A stretch of 64,000 nucleotides of DNA from Heterobilharzia americana. Its lineage: Eukaryota; Platyhelminthes; Trematoda; Strigeidida; Schistosomatidae. Position 1 is the first letter of the stretch, and every line of letters starts with the position of its first letter. The notes below the pieces were generated by a model. It saw only the letters and a program-made list of their open reading frames with translations. It was not told where the DNA came from and made no database searches. The stretch lies in NCBI GenBank assembly GCA_944470555.2, contig OX104129.1, positions 50,997,998-51,061,997 on the forward strand, given 5' to 3'. This document shows positions 49,501 through 55,570 of this stretch, piece by piece. Position numbers and translations under genes: made by a program.

Positions 49501-49511
49501 TTCACAACCAT
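22259..49511 (-). CDS. ALG3: ALG3, dolichyl-P-Man:Man5GlcNAc2-PP-Dol alpha-1,3-mannosyltransferase (9 exons, 444 aa)
   Basis: ALG3 (CAZy family GT58) works in the ER. It transfers mannose from dolichyl-phosphate-mannose to Man5GlcNAc2-PP-dolichol on the lumenal side, the first lumenal step of N-glycan precursor assembly. The exons join in phase (130, 100, 148, 161, 121, 203, 71, 139 and 262 nt; total 1335) with GT/AG at every intron. The length fits the family (human about 438). Family landmarks are in order: YTEIDW (residues 44-49), [17 protein letters not shown] (141-157), [25 protein letters not shown] (328-342) and [16 protein letters not shown] (359-374). The chain is strongly hydrophobic and polytopic, with a basic lysine-rich C-terminus. 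The ATG at 49511 is preceded by an in-frame TGA, which fixes the start. Introns are 46, 33, 31, 7858, 568, 4038, 5246 and 8098 nt; the long ones are full of transposons. I see no break in any exon. Confidence 0.95.
22978..23590 (-). pseudogene. RTE-A fragment a: C-terminal 600 nt with TAA-type tail
   Basis: 5'-truncated copy of the element at 32681-35897, covering the segment from the FTYLGS region to the stop. Frames at 23315-23533, 23022-23405 and 22988-23173 are consecutive parts of one ORF split by small insertions. Those insertions (after the Pro-Glu codons, in ITRQA, and before VTWRR) are the same as in other defective copies. Lies in ALG3 intron 8 in the sense orientation. Confidence 0.85.
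23591..24546. other. ALG3 intron 8 sequence, nothing recognised
   Basis: AT-rich, stop-dense, no motif or repeat that I could identify. Confidence 0.4.
24547..26955 (+). pseudogene. RTE-A fragment b: endonuclease end to C-terminus, TAA tail
   Basis: Starts inside the endonuclease ([12 protein letters not shown]...) and runs to a short (TAA)n. Many frameshifts and stops. The best frames are 25462-25656 ([16 protein letters not shown]), 25729-25971 ([37 protein letters not shown]), 26159-26368 and 26431-26944. The catalytic FADD is altered to FADN at about 26140. Antisense to ALG3 in intron 8. Confidence 0.85.
26956..27690. other. ALG3 intron 8 sequence, nothing recognised
   Basis: Contains short ATT/TTA-rich runs (27420-27437) but no gene, RNA or known repeat that I could identify. 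Confidence 0.4.
27693..27945 (+). repeat. Dispersed 250-bp repeat, copy 1
   Basis: Nearly identical (about 97% by eye) to the reverse complement of 44812-45062. Both copies start at a CCTTTTTTATGGCATCC-type block and end at GATGCACACC. It contains no protein motif. Copy 1 abuts the 3' end of an RTE-B relic. Confidence 0.8.
27946..29790 (-). pseudogene. RTE-B relic: linker, RT and C-terminus
   Basis: Minus-strand frames in order: 29151-29639 (pre-RT linker, including [15 protein letters not shown]), 28925-29161 (the region of [18 protein letters not shown]), then [14 protein letters not shown] and [12 protein letters not shown] (28303-28524), where the catalytic ADD reads SDG. Decayed LGS and C-terminal segments run down to 27960. 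The linker frame of 162 codons is well preserved, suggesting moderate age. No endonuclease was recognised. Confidence 0.75.
29791..30618. other. ALG3 intron 8 sequence next to exon 8, nothing recognised
   Basis: Only the donor of exon 8 at 30618 and upstream intronic AT-rich sequence. No other feature seen. Confidence 0.4.
30619..30757 (-). CDS. ALG3: ALG3 exon 8
   Basis: Encodes [19 protein letters not shown] and [12 protein letters not shown], the most diagnostic ALG3 segment. Acceptor AAATTTAG, donor GTGAGT. Ends two bases into the Arg codon completed by exon 9. Confidence 0.95.
30925..31065 (+). repeat. SINE-like element C, copy 1
   Basis: Contains a B-box-like GGTTCAAACCT (30961-30971) preceded by a tRNA-like ACTCACTGGCTTACAATCAA, then TTTGAGCAACTAGGTAGCAT. 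The last block matches TTTGGGCAACCAGGTAGTAG in the copy at 46863-46995. Lies in ALG3 intron 7. Confidence 0.5.
31066..31855. other. ALG3 intron 7 sequence, nothing recognised
   Basis: A 97-codon minus frame at 31510-31803 has no known domain. It lies between exons 7 and 8 but cannot be an ALG3 exon, because exons 7 and 8 join in phase without it. Confidence 0.4.
31860..32110 (+). pseudogene. Penelope-like element fragment (GIY-YIG end)
   Basis: Plus-strand reading gives KYIGYTS, then [18 protein letters not shown] and [20 protein letters not shown] across stops. It parallels 55270-55480 (KYISQTS, TNKINNLEKYSAISMHAH, VGW-TTV). This is the GIY-YIG endonuclease end of a Penelope-like element; KYIGYT carries the YIG-like block. 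Confidence 0.65.
32165..32360 (+). repeat. tRNA-derived SINE with intact A and B boxes (SINE-like element B)
   Basis: A box TGGCTCAATGG (32182-32192) and B box GGGTTCGACGCC (32224-32235) lie at tRNA-like spacing. The body that follows (GGGCACTGCTGAGAAGTTCC ... TACTCCCAG ... CAGTCCACGATAAATACC) recurs, decayed, at 57105-57260. It has the structure of a pol III-transcribed SINE. No clear terminal tail was found. Confidence 0.65.
32665..32680. repeat. Target-site duplication, left copy
   Basis: ATGTAGTCATATAAAC, repeated exactly at 35898-35913 on the far side of the RTE-A element. Confidence 0.9.
32681..35897 (+). mobile_element. Full-length RTE-A non-LTR retrotransposon
   Basis: A 3217-bp element flanked by a perfect 16-bp duplication and ending in (TAA)n. 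It consists of a ~185-bp 5' leader, one long ORF, and no 3' UTR beyond the stop and tail. The perfect duplication and uninterrupted ORF indicate a recent insertion. It sits in ALG3 intron 7, antisense to the gene. Four decayed relatives are present in the window (22978-23590, 24547-26955, 57680-60414, 61855-64000). Confidence 0.93.
32866..35880 (+). CDS. RTE-A ORF: AP-type endonuclease and reverse transcriptase, 1004 aa
   Basis: This is the replication protein of a non-LTR retrotransposon. From the first ATG (32866; the frame is open further upstream only through TTG) the endonuclease motifs are VGTWNVRTM (N30), GICESRW (E59), MGDMNAKLG (D168/N170), NQIDFISIS and GSDHYLV (S262-H264). RT motifs: [65 protein letters not shown] and FADD (739-742, in place of YADD), then FTYLGSTVS. 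The C-terminus has the common [18 protein letters not shown] motif. A His4-Gln6 run lies at 783-792. All catalytic residues I can check are present, so the copy may be competent. The clade call (RTE-like, compare schistosome SR2) is by overall layout and is not certain. Confidence 0.93.
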   Translation: MTPVGESLREANWPMCLLSMKAKVNVGTWNVRTMFEPSKAAQIAKEMRRYNIEVLGICESRWNGSGLSKLSTGESIIYSGHPDANHEHTEGVAIMMSSRASKALMQWEPISSRIMTARFNSKGRKVTIIQCYAPTNNAEQEKKEEFYRQLQSTLDKTSVGDIKILMGDMNAKLGGDNTGRELTMGREALGEMNENGELFAEFCAFNDLVIGGSVFRHKDIHKATWISPDGHTKNQIDFISISRKWRRSLLNTRSRRGADVGSDHYLVQGTFQIKLKAFKEAGDRPQPKYNTRKLKDETTKEIFKAAIKTKWETSRDIPEETCVEEHWKSLKAMWKETCTTVLGRKKKEDKEWISTDTWKLIEERRMVKQKINQCKDAQRQEELSTMYKTLDKEVKKSARKDKRHFYETLASEAEQAAGKRDLTTLYQITRLLSGKRPTQMKPIKDEEGNLITKEEKQRKRWADHFKKLLNRPPPALRPEIPPAAAELQVNINPPTKMEVLNAIKLLKCGKAAGPDGIPPEALKTDAETTAAMLTPLLQKVWKEEKVPDDWKKGYLVKLPKKGDLSACKNWRGITLLSTPSKILSRIILERLRDALDSKLRPEQAGFRKYKSCADQIATLRIIIEQSIEWQSPLHLNFIDFEKAFDSVDREVIWKLLQYYGVPQTFIRLIQQLYEDATCQVIHNGKLSDAFEVKTGVKQGCLLSPMIFLIVVDWIMQQTVGSEKRGIHWTTEKNLEDLDFADDLCLMSHKLEDLQAKTNKLIEEAAKTGLQVNIEKTEVMKIPHHHHQQQQQQTPITVNGRNLKEVTSFTYLGSTVSTTGGTDEDVKVRIGKARQAFISLKPVWRSSALSMRNKIRIFNTNVKSVLLYGSETWRVTKGISNKLQTFINNCLRSLLKIRWPEKISNKELWERTNQEPITQQICRKKWRWIGHALRRPTEDITRQALEWNPHGKRRVGRPRVTWRRSCEQEMRASGLSWDQVQKISENRGHWRRAAEALCSTRNPRD
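35898..35913. repeat. Target-site duplication, right copy
   Basis: Exact repeat of 32665-32680, directly after the (TAA)n tail. Confidence 0.9.
36004..36074 (-). CDS. ALG3: ALG3 exon 7
   Basis: Short 71-nt exon with acceptor TTTGTAG and donor GTAATT. Encodes a hydrophilic loop, [20 protein letters not shown], the least conserved part of the family. Supported mainly by perfect phase with exons 6 and 8 and by its splice sites. Confidence 0.85.
36075..37955. other. ALG3 intron 6 sequence, nothing recognised
   Basis: No gene or known family motif. A small direct repeat, CTAGGATTACATAT, occurs twice near 37728 and 37756. Confidence 0.4.
37956..38870 (-). pseudogene. RTE-B relic: RT region
   Basis: Minus-strand reading from 38870: [10 protein letters not shown] (in relatives ...VVPVFKK), [20 protein letters not shown], decayed primer-grip and [13 protein letters not shown] around 38290-38255, then [13 protein letters not shown] and VGHFTYLGS (38105-38290). 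Ends near 37956. Stops and shifts throughout. Confidence 0.7.
38880..39610 (-). pseudogene. RTE-B 3'-end fragments
   Basis: From 39610 to about 38990 this parallels the 17720-17120 part of the other RTE-B relic (thumb/C-terminal region, then the shared 3' UTR with GTGCATCTGTTCAAGCTGAC-type sequence in plus sense). Between 38985 and 38890 a separate C-terminal-type segment ([15 protein letters not shown]) follows. That order suggests two fragments joined head to tail rather than one continuous copy. Confidence 0.6.
39611..40112. other. ALG3 intron 6 sequence, nothing recognised
   Basis: Short TTATTA-type run near 39755; nothing else. Confidence 0.4.
40113..40315 (-). CDS. ALG3: ALG3 exon 6
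   Basis: Encodes [20 protein letters not shown], then [21 protein letters not shown] (written here in two parts that are contiguous) and a hydrophobic helix. The QFLFxWTVNWxFLPE block is highly conserved in ALG3. Ends two bases into an Arg codon, donor GTAAGT. Confidence 0.93.
40884..41004 (-). CDS. ALG3: ALG3 exon 5
   Basis: The acceptor follows a TA-rich tract ending TATTATAG. Encodes [20 protein letters not shown] and a short lumenal or cytosolic stretch, ending in phase 0 with donor GTAAGT. KMNVLLF-PG is a strong family signature. Confidence 0.93.
41005..42560. other. ALG3 intron 4 sequence, nothing recognised
   Basis: AT-rich, stop-dense. No gene, RNA or repeat that I could classify. 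Confidence 0.4.
42565..44450 (+). pseudogene. RTE-B relic, most complete copy (endonuclease remnant to 3' UTR)
   Basis: Plus strand. A decayed endonuclease segment lies at 42625-42780 (VIVAYA, then the SGDFNVQVG motif). Then RT: the [20 protein letters not shown] segment, [31 protein letters not shown] and [10 protein letters not shown], where the catalytic YADD reads YPDD (frame 42930-43460). Thumb and C-terminus ([18 protein letters not shown]) follow to about 44190, then the 3' UTR shared with 17115-17340 and 38990-39180. The 176-codon RT frame is the longest preserved piece of this family. Antisense to ALG3 in intron 4. Confidence 0.75.
44451..44811. other. ALG3 intron 4 sequence, nothing firm
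   Basis: A CCTAACCCAGTGGCTGAC block near 44601 resembles the start of the SINE at 32171, but its B box is not recognisable. Confidence 0.35.
44812..45062 (-). repeat. Dispersed 250-bp repeat, copy 2 (inverted)
   Basis: Near-identical to the reverse complement of 27693-27945. The two copies lie in introns 4 and 8 of the same gene, about 17 kb apart and in opposite orientation. Confidence 0.8.
45063..45550. other. ALG3 intron 4 sequence, nothing recognised
   Basis: Small plus frame at 45217-45468 and minus frame at 45195-45380 without known motifs. Confidence 0.35.
46145..46450 (+). mobile_element. 3' end of another non-LTR element inserted in RTE-B
   Basis: Plus-strand C-terminus [20 protein letters not shown] followed by a stop and a 3' UTR with CTTCCTCTCTTTCTCC. 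The WLETLxxMAQNRxQW motif is a common C-terminus of schistosome non-LTR elements. It splits the RTE-B relic, which resumes at 46451. Confidence 0.6.
46863..46995 (+). repeat. SINE-like element C, copy 2
   Basis: Has a B-box-like GGTTCAAAACC (46919-46929), a tRNA-like head (TGATTCATTGGTTTAGGAGG) and TTTGGGCAACCAGGTAGTAG. It shares its body with 30925-31065 and is inserted in the RTE-B relic. Confidence 0.5.
47941..48862. other. ALG3 intron 4 sequence with one unexplained ORF
   Basis: Holds a 129-codon plus-strand ORF from ATG 48085 to 48474 (antisense to ALG3). Its protein is basic and of mixed composition, with no motif I recognise. It may be the antisense of a decayed transposon or a chance ORF. 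Confidence 0.35.
48863..49023 (-). CDS. ALG3: ALG3 exon 4
   Basis: Follows a 31-nt intron, the shortest in the gene. Encodes [18 protein letters not shown] and [13 protein letters not shown], both typical of ALG3, then ends two bases into a Ser codon with donor GTTAGT. The next intron is 7858 nt. Confidence 0.93.
49055..49202 (-). CDS. ALG3: ALG3 exon 3
   Basis: Follows a 33-nt intron. Encodes [19 protein letters not shown] and a transmembrane segment ([16 protein letters not shown]), ending in phase 0 at CAG with donor GTACTA. YPAG directly after GPCV matches the family loop GPLVYPAGF. Confidence 0.93.
49236..49335 (-). CDS. ALG3: ALG3 exon 2
   Basis: Follows a 46-nt intron. The acceptor is the second AG (ACTTTAG), because the first AG 13 nt earlier would shift the frame into a stop. 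Encodes the first lumenal loop with YTEIDW, a near-invariant acidic motif of GT58 enzymes, and the segment [15 protein letters not shown]. Ends two bases into a Val codon, with donor GTATGT. Confidence 0.92.
49382..49511 (-). CDS. ALG3: ALG3 exon 1 (start codon)
   Basis: Begins at ATG 49511-49509 and encodes 43 residues plus one base: a basic start ([12 protein letters not shown]), then the first hydrophobic segment ([18 protein letters not shown]). The donor is GTAAGT. The coding frame differs from the longer open frame that starts at ATG 49468, but only this frame gives the LLYES...LLVE pattern expected at the ALG3 N-terminus. Confidence 0.88.
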
Positions 49512-49970
49512 ATTAAGGCGAATGTTTGAATAACCGCACGACCTTCGTCAACAGATTGTGCCGTACATAAACTTTAAATCTCCAATATCCAATATCTGTT
49601 CAACGAGCTTGTGCAGAACGGTTTATTTCTTCGTGCTCGCTCCTTGGTCTTGCAAGACAGTCCCAGGTCTTTGGTGGATTCCAGTGCAGTAGATCCAGCC
49701 ACTCGTGTTCTATAGCCATTGTATACACAACAGAAGGTTAAGTGTTAGTTAGTTTGCCTGGGACTGTGGTGCAGTTAGGTTCTTCAGATGTCGGGTTGCC
49801 AGGCAGTAGCTCGGGCTGGCCGTTAGAGAGAGTCAGGGATAGTGAAGAGATAACCTAGGAAGAGAAATGTGAGTAAAAACAAAGAAACATGAACTGTTGG
49901 AATAATCTACTTACACCCAAGTAAGACGAGAGTAGGTGAGTCTAATTCACAGCATTTGAAGGGGATGAAA
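49512..49970 (-). promoter_or_regulatory. Presumed ALG3 5' region
   Basis: The 460 bp between the ALG3 ATG and the next transposon must contain its promoter and 5' UTR. An in-frame TGA about 36 nt before the ATG fixes the translation start. I found no TATA box or spliced-leader acceptor that I would defend. Confidence 0.4.
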
Positions 49971-52150
49971 AGGGTTTAAATGATTGGAGTATGAAGAGGT
50001 AACACAATTTGGATGGCGTGACTGCAGTTGATTTCCTCTGTTTGGTTCATATTCCAACTACATGTATGTAAACCATGGGTTTCTGAATAACCATACGGCC
50101 TTTTTCCGCAGCTTTCAACAGGTGGGCGGAGATTGCTTCTACTGGTAATGCATTCTGGTGTCCACAGACTCGAAGGAAAGAAAAGTGTCAACGCCCACGT
50201 GTTTCTGACCTTTGGTGGGCAACTTTCCTAGGTTTCCACGAGGTTCACCATAGTGGCCATACGGTAGTACTCCTCTGTTTGGGTGACTTGGGTTGTTCAG
50301 TATTTTGTAAGCCATTATCAAATCTCATAACCTTAGGTAACTAGGAGGGTATAGGCCTAGGTCTCTTATTCTATCCTCATAGGGTTTTATGTGCACCCCG
50401 ACAACCCCTTTTGTGTCTTGCCTGAGAACTTCCTTCAGTAGGTTCGTGCCTCTTTTCAGTTGTGGCTGAGCGAAGACGTTATGAGCCACCAGGCGGGGTC
50501 GTGTGTAGGTCTTGCAGAGTTTGTAAAAGAGCTCTGGGGTAGGGGCATCTAGTTGTCTACGCGCAAAGTGTAGTATAGCGTATGCTTTCGGTGCATCTCC
50601 TGGGCAACAGGATGTAATGTCCAATTTCCCAGTCACCATTAAGCCCAGGTTTGTTCTGCTGAGTTATCAGAAAGATGTGAATCACAGATAGAGGAGGATA
50701 CTTTCTACGGTTCAGAGCCGGTATTCATTCAGGTGAAATGCCAATTCATTATTCGTTGCCCACTCCCCGATTGTCTTGAGGTCGTTCTGTAGTGCATCCG
50801 ATTCCGTCTCGCATGCTACCGCCCTCCGTAACTCGACGTCGTCAGCGTGGAGGAGAATCAGGGGGGCTGGTAAGCAGCAGAAGGTCATCCAAGAACAGTA
50901 GAAACAACAACGGATCCAGCAGTGCTTTTTGGGAGTTACCGGACAGCAATGTTCCCCAAGTCCAGCAAACCCTGTCGACTTTCAAGCAGAACTGCCAGCC
51001 GCCTGAGAAGTTATTCAGCTGTGACAGCATCTGACAGCAAACACCCAACCCAGCTGTTTTATGCATTAGGATGGTGCGCGAAACAATGTCAAAGGCTCTG
51101 GCGAAATGCAGAAAAATCTTACGGACCGGGACCTTGAGGTTCTGGGATGCTGTTCATTGGTCGTGGGCCATCAAGGGGTTGGAGGGACAGGGCCTACCTC
51201 TTCGGAAATCATTTTGAGCATCATCGAGTGCCTGCTTTGTGTCCACATATTCCCTGATGCGGTCGTTTTTCACACTTTCCATAGCTTTCGATATTACTGG
51301 TAAAAGTGCTATGGGCCTGTAACAGTCCGGGTTCTGCGTGTCTCCTCCATGAAAGGTAGGAGGGGAGACAGCTCATTTCCACTCCCATGGGAGTTTTCTT
51401 TCGTCCAAGGGGTGTTGGAAAAGGTTCTGAATTGATTGACTTAGGGTGCCTGCACATAGTTTCAACACAGATGGGGGAATGTTGTCACATTTTGGGTGTT
51501 TTCCGGCACTTAGCTTTGATAGCTTATCGAGAACAGCAGCACGAGCTACCTGCACCTCGCGAAATTCTGCCGCGTCATATAACGTCGGGAGCTGTTCCCA
51601 TAGTGAGTGCGCATGCCCTCATGATGGATTGTTGAGTGTGTGTCAAAACCGTCACATAACATTTCGGCTATCTCTCCAGAGAGGCTTTCTGCGTTCAGAC
51701 CTTTGACGACGCCGCCTCTTGGCTTTTTAGATTTTCTCGCCTCTAGCGTCTTGGCGACGTCGGACTGAAGCAAACCCCCTGTCTCCCCACGCCATGATGT
51801 TGCATATAGTTCGTACAGCTGTATTTGTGTCAGCAGCATCCACTTCCCGGGAGAGCCTCTACTTATGTTATGCTCTCCTCCTGACTTTAGGTAGGCTCTC
51901 AGTGCCTGGGTTTGGCCATGAGGTCCTCTTTCTGGGTGCTGTCACCACCAAGGGGACGTTTCAGAAATCGTTATCGTTATCGGTGCTGGGTCATCTAGCA
52001 AGTCCGGTAAGCTGACGATGACTAAGTCGGACTTAGTTTCTTGTGATTGAATGTGTCTCAAGGCAAAGTGAGCTTCCACATGGGAGGACCATGCAGATAG
52101 TCTGTGGGCCCAGAAGGTGGGAAGCTGAAGGGTTACGGCCATCTACGCGG
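49970..52150 (-). pseudogene. CR1/SR1-like non-LTR relic (RT and C-terminus)
   Basis: Minus-strand order: LSKLSAGKHPKCDNIPPSVL (51373-51555, pre-RT and fingers), DPLLFLLFLDDLLLL (50842-51066; relatives SVLGPLLFLLFIND), CCPGDAPKAYAILHFARRQL and VGVHIKPYEDRIRDLGLYP (50325-50639), then MAYKILNNPSHP (50139-50321). The GPLLFLLFIND-type motif and the DRLxxLxLxxLxxRR-type tail are typical of CR1-like elements such as schistosome SR1. No endonuclease is present, so it is 5'-truncated; frameshifts separate every segment. Confidence 0.75.
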
Positions 52151-54400
52151 TCGAGTTGTTATCCGCCATTGATAAGTGAATTAAAGAGGCACGATGATGA
52201 CAATAATACTAAAAACTGCAATGCAAAAATAACCAATGAGGAGTGCGATAAAAAAAACTCTAGACCGTGCCAAAAACAAAAATAGGCCAGACAAATCAAC
52301 GCTAGAGAACAAAGGTACTAGACAAAGTAAGAAGTGATACTTGGGCTCACCAATTTGTAGGGATGCGTGTTACAATTCCGTAACGATTGACCAACCCTAC
52401 TTAACTTGATATGCTCTAGTACCTGCTTAACCAGTACTTTACCTAACGTGTAAGTACCGATAACAAAACACAAATCAAAAGAACTGATACGCAATGTATT
52501 TGAAGGAGCTATGTATTTAATCAAAGTAAATGTAATAATAATGAATGAGGGAAAAGTTTAATCAACTTATCTAGCTTGTTAGGCCGAACCAGGAACGCGG
52601 AGTACATGTGTGGTAACCAGCACAATGGAGCGCAAAATGGCGACCAAGCCTGCTCGGATGCATGCTCGTTAAAACGAAACTTAAAAGCACTCTAAGCATC
52701 CGGAGGAAAGCTAGAGGTTTATTTAGTTAATTTAATTTAAACTATTTATTTTAGCCCTAGTTATATTTTGGTCACAGGAAGGTGCACTAGAAATTGACCA
52801 AAAACTTAGGTTTCAGATAATATAAACAACAGCATATCACTCTAAGGCAAGCGAAATGATGAACAGGGTCCACATGCAACCGATATTATTCCTTATATCT
52901 ATCGAAGGTGACGTCGAGTAGGTGGAAAGGTGCAGTGGACCCTAGGAAAGTTAGCACCAGCTGTAATTAACTACCAAAGTGAAAGGCAAGGCAACAAACA
53001 GTGCACAAAGATAGACGTTTAATCAGAAGGTGAGCAGATACAGTAAAATATATTCGAAGATAGGGTTATGGGAAAACACTGTTACTGGGTTGTGTGATGC
53101 AAGTTTAGTCTCCGTCACTTAAAGTGAAATGTTGGATGATTTGGTGATGACGAATCTTGGAAAGTACGGCCATTAAGTAGATTGTTTGTACATTTGGAAA
53201 TAGAAGATGAGGTCCCTGAAAACATTTTCAAGAACAATCCACGACAGCTGGTTGTAAGTAAAGGCAACGGAAAGCGAAACACAGCAAGAGCGAGTGTAGC
53301 GCATTCAAACTCTTACTCATTCACCTTAGAGTTTCGCGTCACCTCTTCGTTGTCCAGCTCTACTGTTTGTCAGTTATCTTTTATTATTAAATGTAAGTAC
53401 ATCCTGTGTACTTGCTGAGTCGTCAGCTCACCTTTCTTTCCCTCCTTTTTTTCTTTCCAGATTCTCGTGGCCACCACCAAACACACTGCTCTGCGCTTCC
53501 CCATGCAACAACGTACCTATCTACAGACTAGACGAAAACTATTCAACAACTGGTCGTTATATGAGTCACCATGTATTTTCACACAAGTGATGACACGAAA
53601 TACAAAGCTGTGTTCGTAGGAAATTGTGTAGTATATGTAAACAAACACTCGTTTTTACACAAGTTGAGGAAAACGAACAAAATGTAGAAAATGGCATGAA
53701 GAAACATTACTTTCAATTGAAAGATTTGTAAAAAGTGCTCAGACAGTCCCCACTGAAGTTACCTCTCTTCTTTTTAAGTTTACAGGCTGCAATAAAAAAA
53801 GGTATTGTCTACTTTGCATTGGGGCCATTGTACGGAACTGAAGCGCGTTCATTAGGATAACACTTTGACTGACCAACTGAAGTCCCACGAGATACAAGTA
53901 ACTGTTAACAGTGGGTCAAGTGGTGCATGAATTACCTGAAGCGTGTACCCACAAAAAGCAGAAATGTTGAGTTTTATAGCCAATTAATTTCCTTGTTGTA
54001 AGTATTCATATGTCAGACATGAAGCTGTTTGTTAACCACTTCAACCACCTTATGACGTCCTATGTAAAGTCCTAAGCAGGAGGAATAGATTACTTAACAC
54101 ATAGATCAAATAAAACTGGCATTTTGCTAAGGAGAGCAAGGAGGGAAATTGAAATCCTTGATTTTATCTTATCAAAAGGAAAAATCAATGCACCTGAACT
54201 GGCGAAACATCCATTGATAGGACACCTGGATTCCTGGATCCCACTGTGAATCATCAAGATGGATACAACATCATGGTTATCCGGCAGGATCCAGTTATCC
54301 GTGCATGAGCCCATCTGTTAAGAGTGGTCGATTAATTTGACTTCACAAAGCAACGGAAAATTGTAAGTATCAAACTACAGGAAATGATGTCCGTTGCACA
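52151..54400. other. No recognisable gene
   Basis: A 78-codon plus frame at 53182-53418 (MFVHLEIEDEVPENIF...) and a 74-codon minus frame at 54090-54314 have no known motif. Some parts (52590-52700, 53270-53400) are less AT-rich and could be repeat-derived, but no second copy was found in the window. Confidence 0.4.
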
Positions 54401-54404
54401 GGCA

Positions 54405-54655
54405 GCGGCTGTGGTGCCCCGTTAGGTTAGTGAATAACGCTTTGTTGTTCAAAGCAGTGGATACTTGGTTCGAGTCCCAGTGGGAAAAACGTCACTAACT
54501 TGGGTGCAGATCAATCTATTTGACAAGTCCCAAGTAGGACAAAACGCGCATTCTGGATTCCACTGCCAGTTACCTAGATGAGTATTGCAAGTACAACCTG
54601 GTTCTGGAAAAACCACTGGGTCTAGTGGAAAAACTCATTGACCTAAACTGTACAT
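54405..54655 (+). repeat. Sm-alpha-like SINE with decayed hammerhead ribozyme, copy 2
   Basis: A pol III B box, GGTTCGAGTCCC (54467-54478), is followed by GTGGGAAAAACGTCACTAAC, then the ribozyme region and CTGGATTCCACTGCCAG. This order matches the schistosome Sm-alpha repeat as I recall it. The 12830-13006 element shares GTGGGAA.AA.GTCACT and AAGTCCCAA-type blocks. Confidence 0.72.
54508..54568 (+). ncRNA. Hammerhead ribozyme relic (type I, schistosome family), inactive
   Basis: Stem II with its loop is intact (GTCCCAAGTAGGAC, 54527-54540) and stem III is recognisable (ACGCGCATTC). But the core box CTGATGA reads TTGACAA and the GAAA box reads AAAA. Both catalytic guanines (G8 and G12 in standard numbering) are therefore A, and the cleavage triplet GTC reads TTC. 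Stem I pairing with CTGGAT is also weakened. These are mostly G-to-A and C-to-T changes, as expected from neutral decay. The RNA should not self-cleave. Confidence 0.68.
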
Positions 54656-55049
54656 ACAAATACTAATATTCGCCCAATCCACTTTATCATTTATACTCGT
54701 TTTGACTACTGGTTCTTACCGTAAATACATTTTCGTACATCATGTTATTTTTTTTGGTTAACTGTCCTACTAGCACACTATGCATTATCATAATATACAA
54801 GTGTGTTTGTTAACACCGGCTTCACGAAATGCACATTTAAAACATTTTCCGCCTGTTATTATTTTCATTACCAACTAAACTGTTTCCATTATTGTTTTCT
54901 TCGCTAAAGGTGTTGTAAGTTATCGTGAACTAACTTTGAATTATTTTTACTACTGGCGTAAATTGCATTGTACTGCAGACGCATATATTTCCTATAAGAG
55001 ACTACCACTTATTTGTTGATTTATTTCGCACTCAAAACGAGTGGTATCC

Positions 55050-55570
55050 ATTCAACACGGGTAGAAATAAGTTTAGAGCCTCTATTGTGTTACCATATAA
55101 GGAAAGAACGTCAGAAACTTTACATAAGATTCTCAACAAGTCTGAAATTAGGGTGGCATTTAAACCTGCAATCTCATTCAGAGATAAGCTTTGGCGACTT
55201 AAGGATCCGATAGATCCAATTAAGCAAAATAATCTAATCTACCGAATTCCATGTAATGACTGTCAGGTCAAGTATATAAGTCAAACTAGCTGATCGGGTT
55301 TAGTTAGATTAGCGAAAGATAGGAATTTAGCTAAATACAGAATGACAGACACGAATAAGATCAATAATCTAGAAAAATACTCCGCTATTTCAATGCATGC
55401 ACATAATAGGGTGGGATAAAACCACTGTACTTAAGTCTAATATAATTAGGTGGAGAGAGATATTGGTTACTGAAGTTTTGTTCATGAGATCTACACTTAA
55501 CACTTGTAATAGGAATGATGCAATATCAATACCAGAGATATGAAAAACTTTACAACCAATTAAAACAAAG
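55050..55570 (+). pseudogene. Penelope-like element fragment with GIY-YIG linker
   Basis: Plus-strand frame 55087-55293 gives LPYKERTSETLHKILNKSEI, RVAFKP, then IYRIPCNDCQVKYISQTS, the Cys-containing linker and GIY-YIG start of Penelope-like elements. After a stop, LEKYSAISMHAHNRVGW and a RWRERYWLL-like segment continue to about 55480. The RT is missing. It is close in sequence to 31860-32110. Confidence 0.72.

Noticed and set aside
49600..49740. GTCCCAGG...TGGATTCCAGTGCAG stretch as a third hammerhead copy
   Set aside because: The block order and the core motifs do not match; only a short TGGATTCCA string is shared with Sm-alpha.
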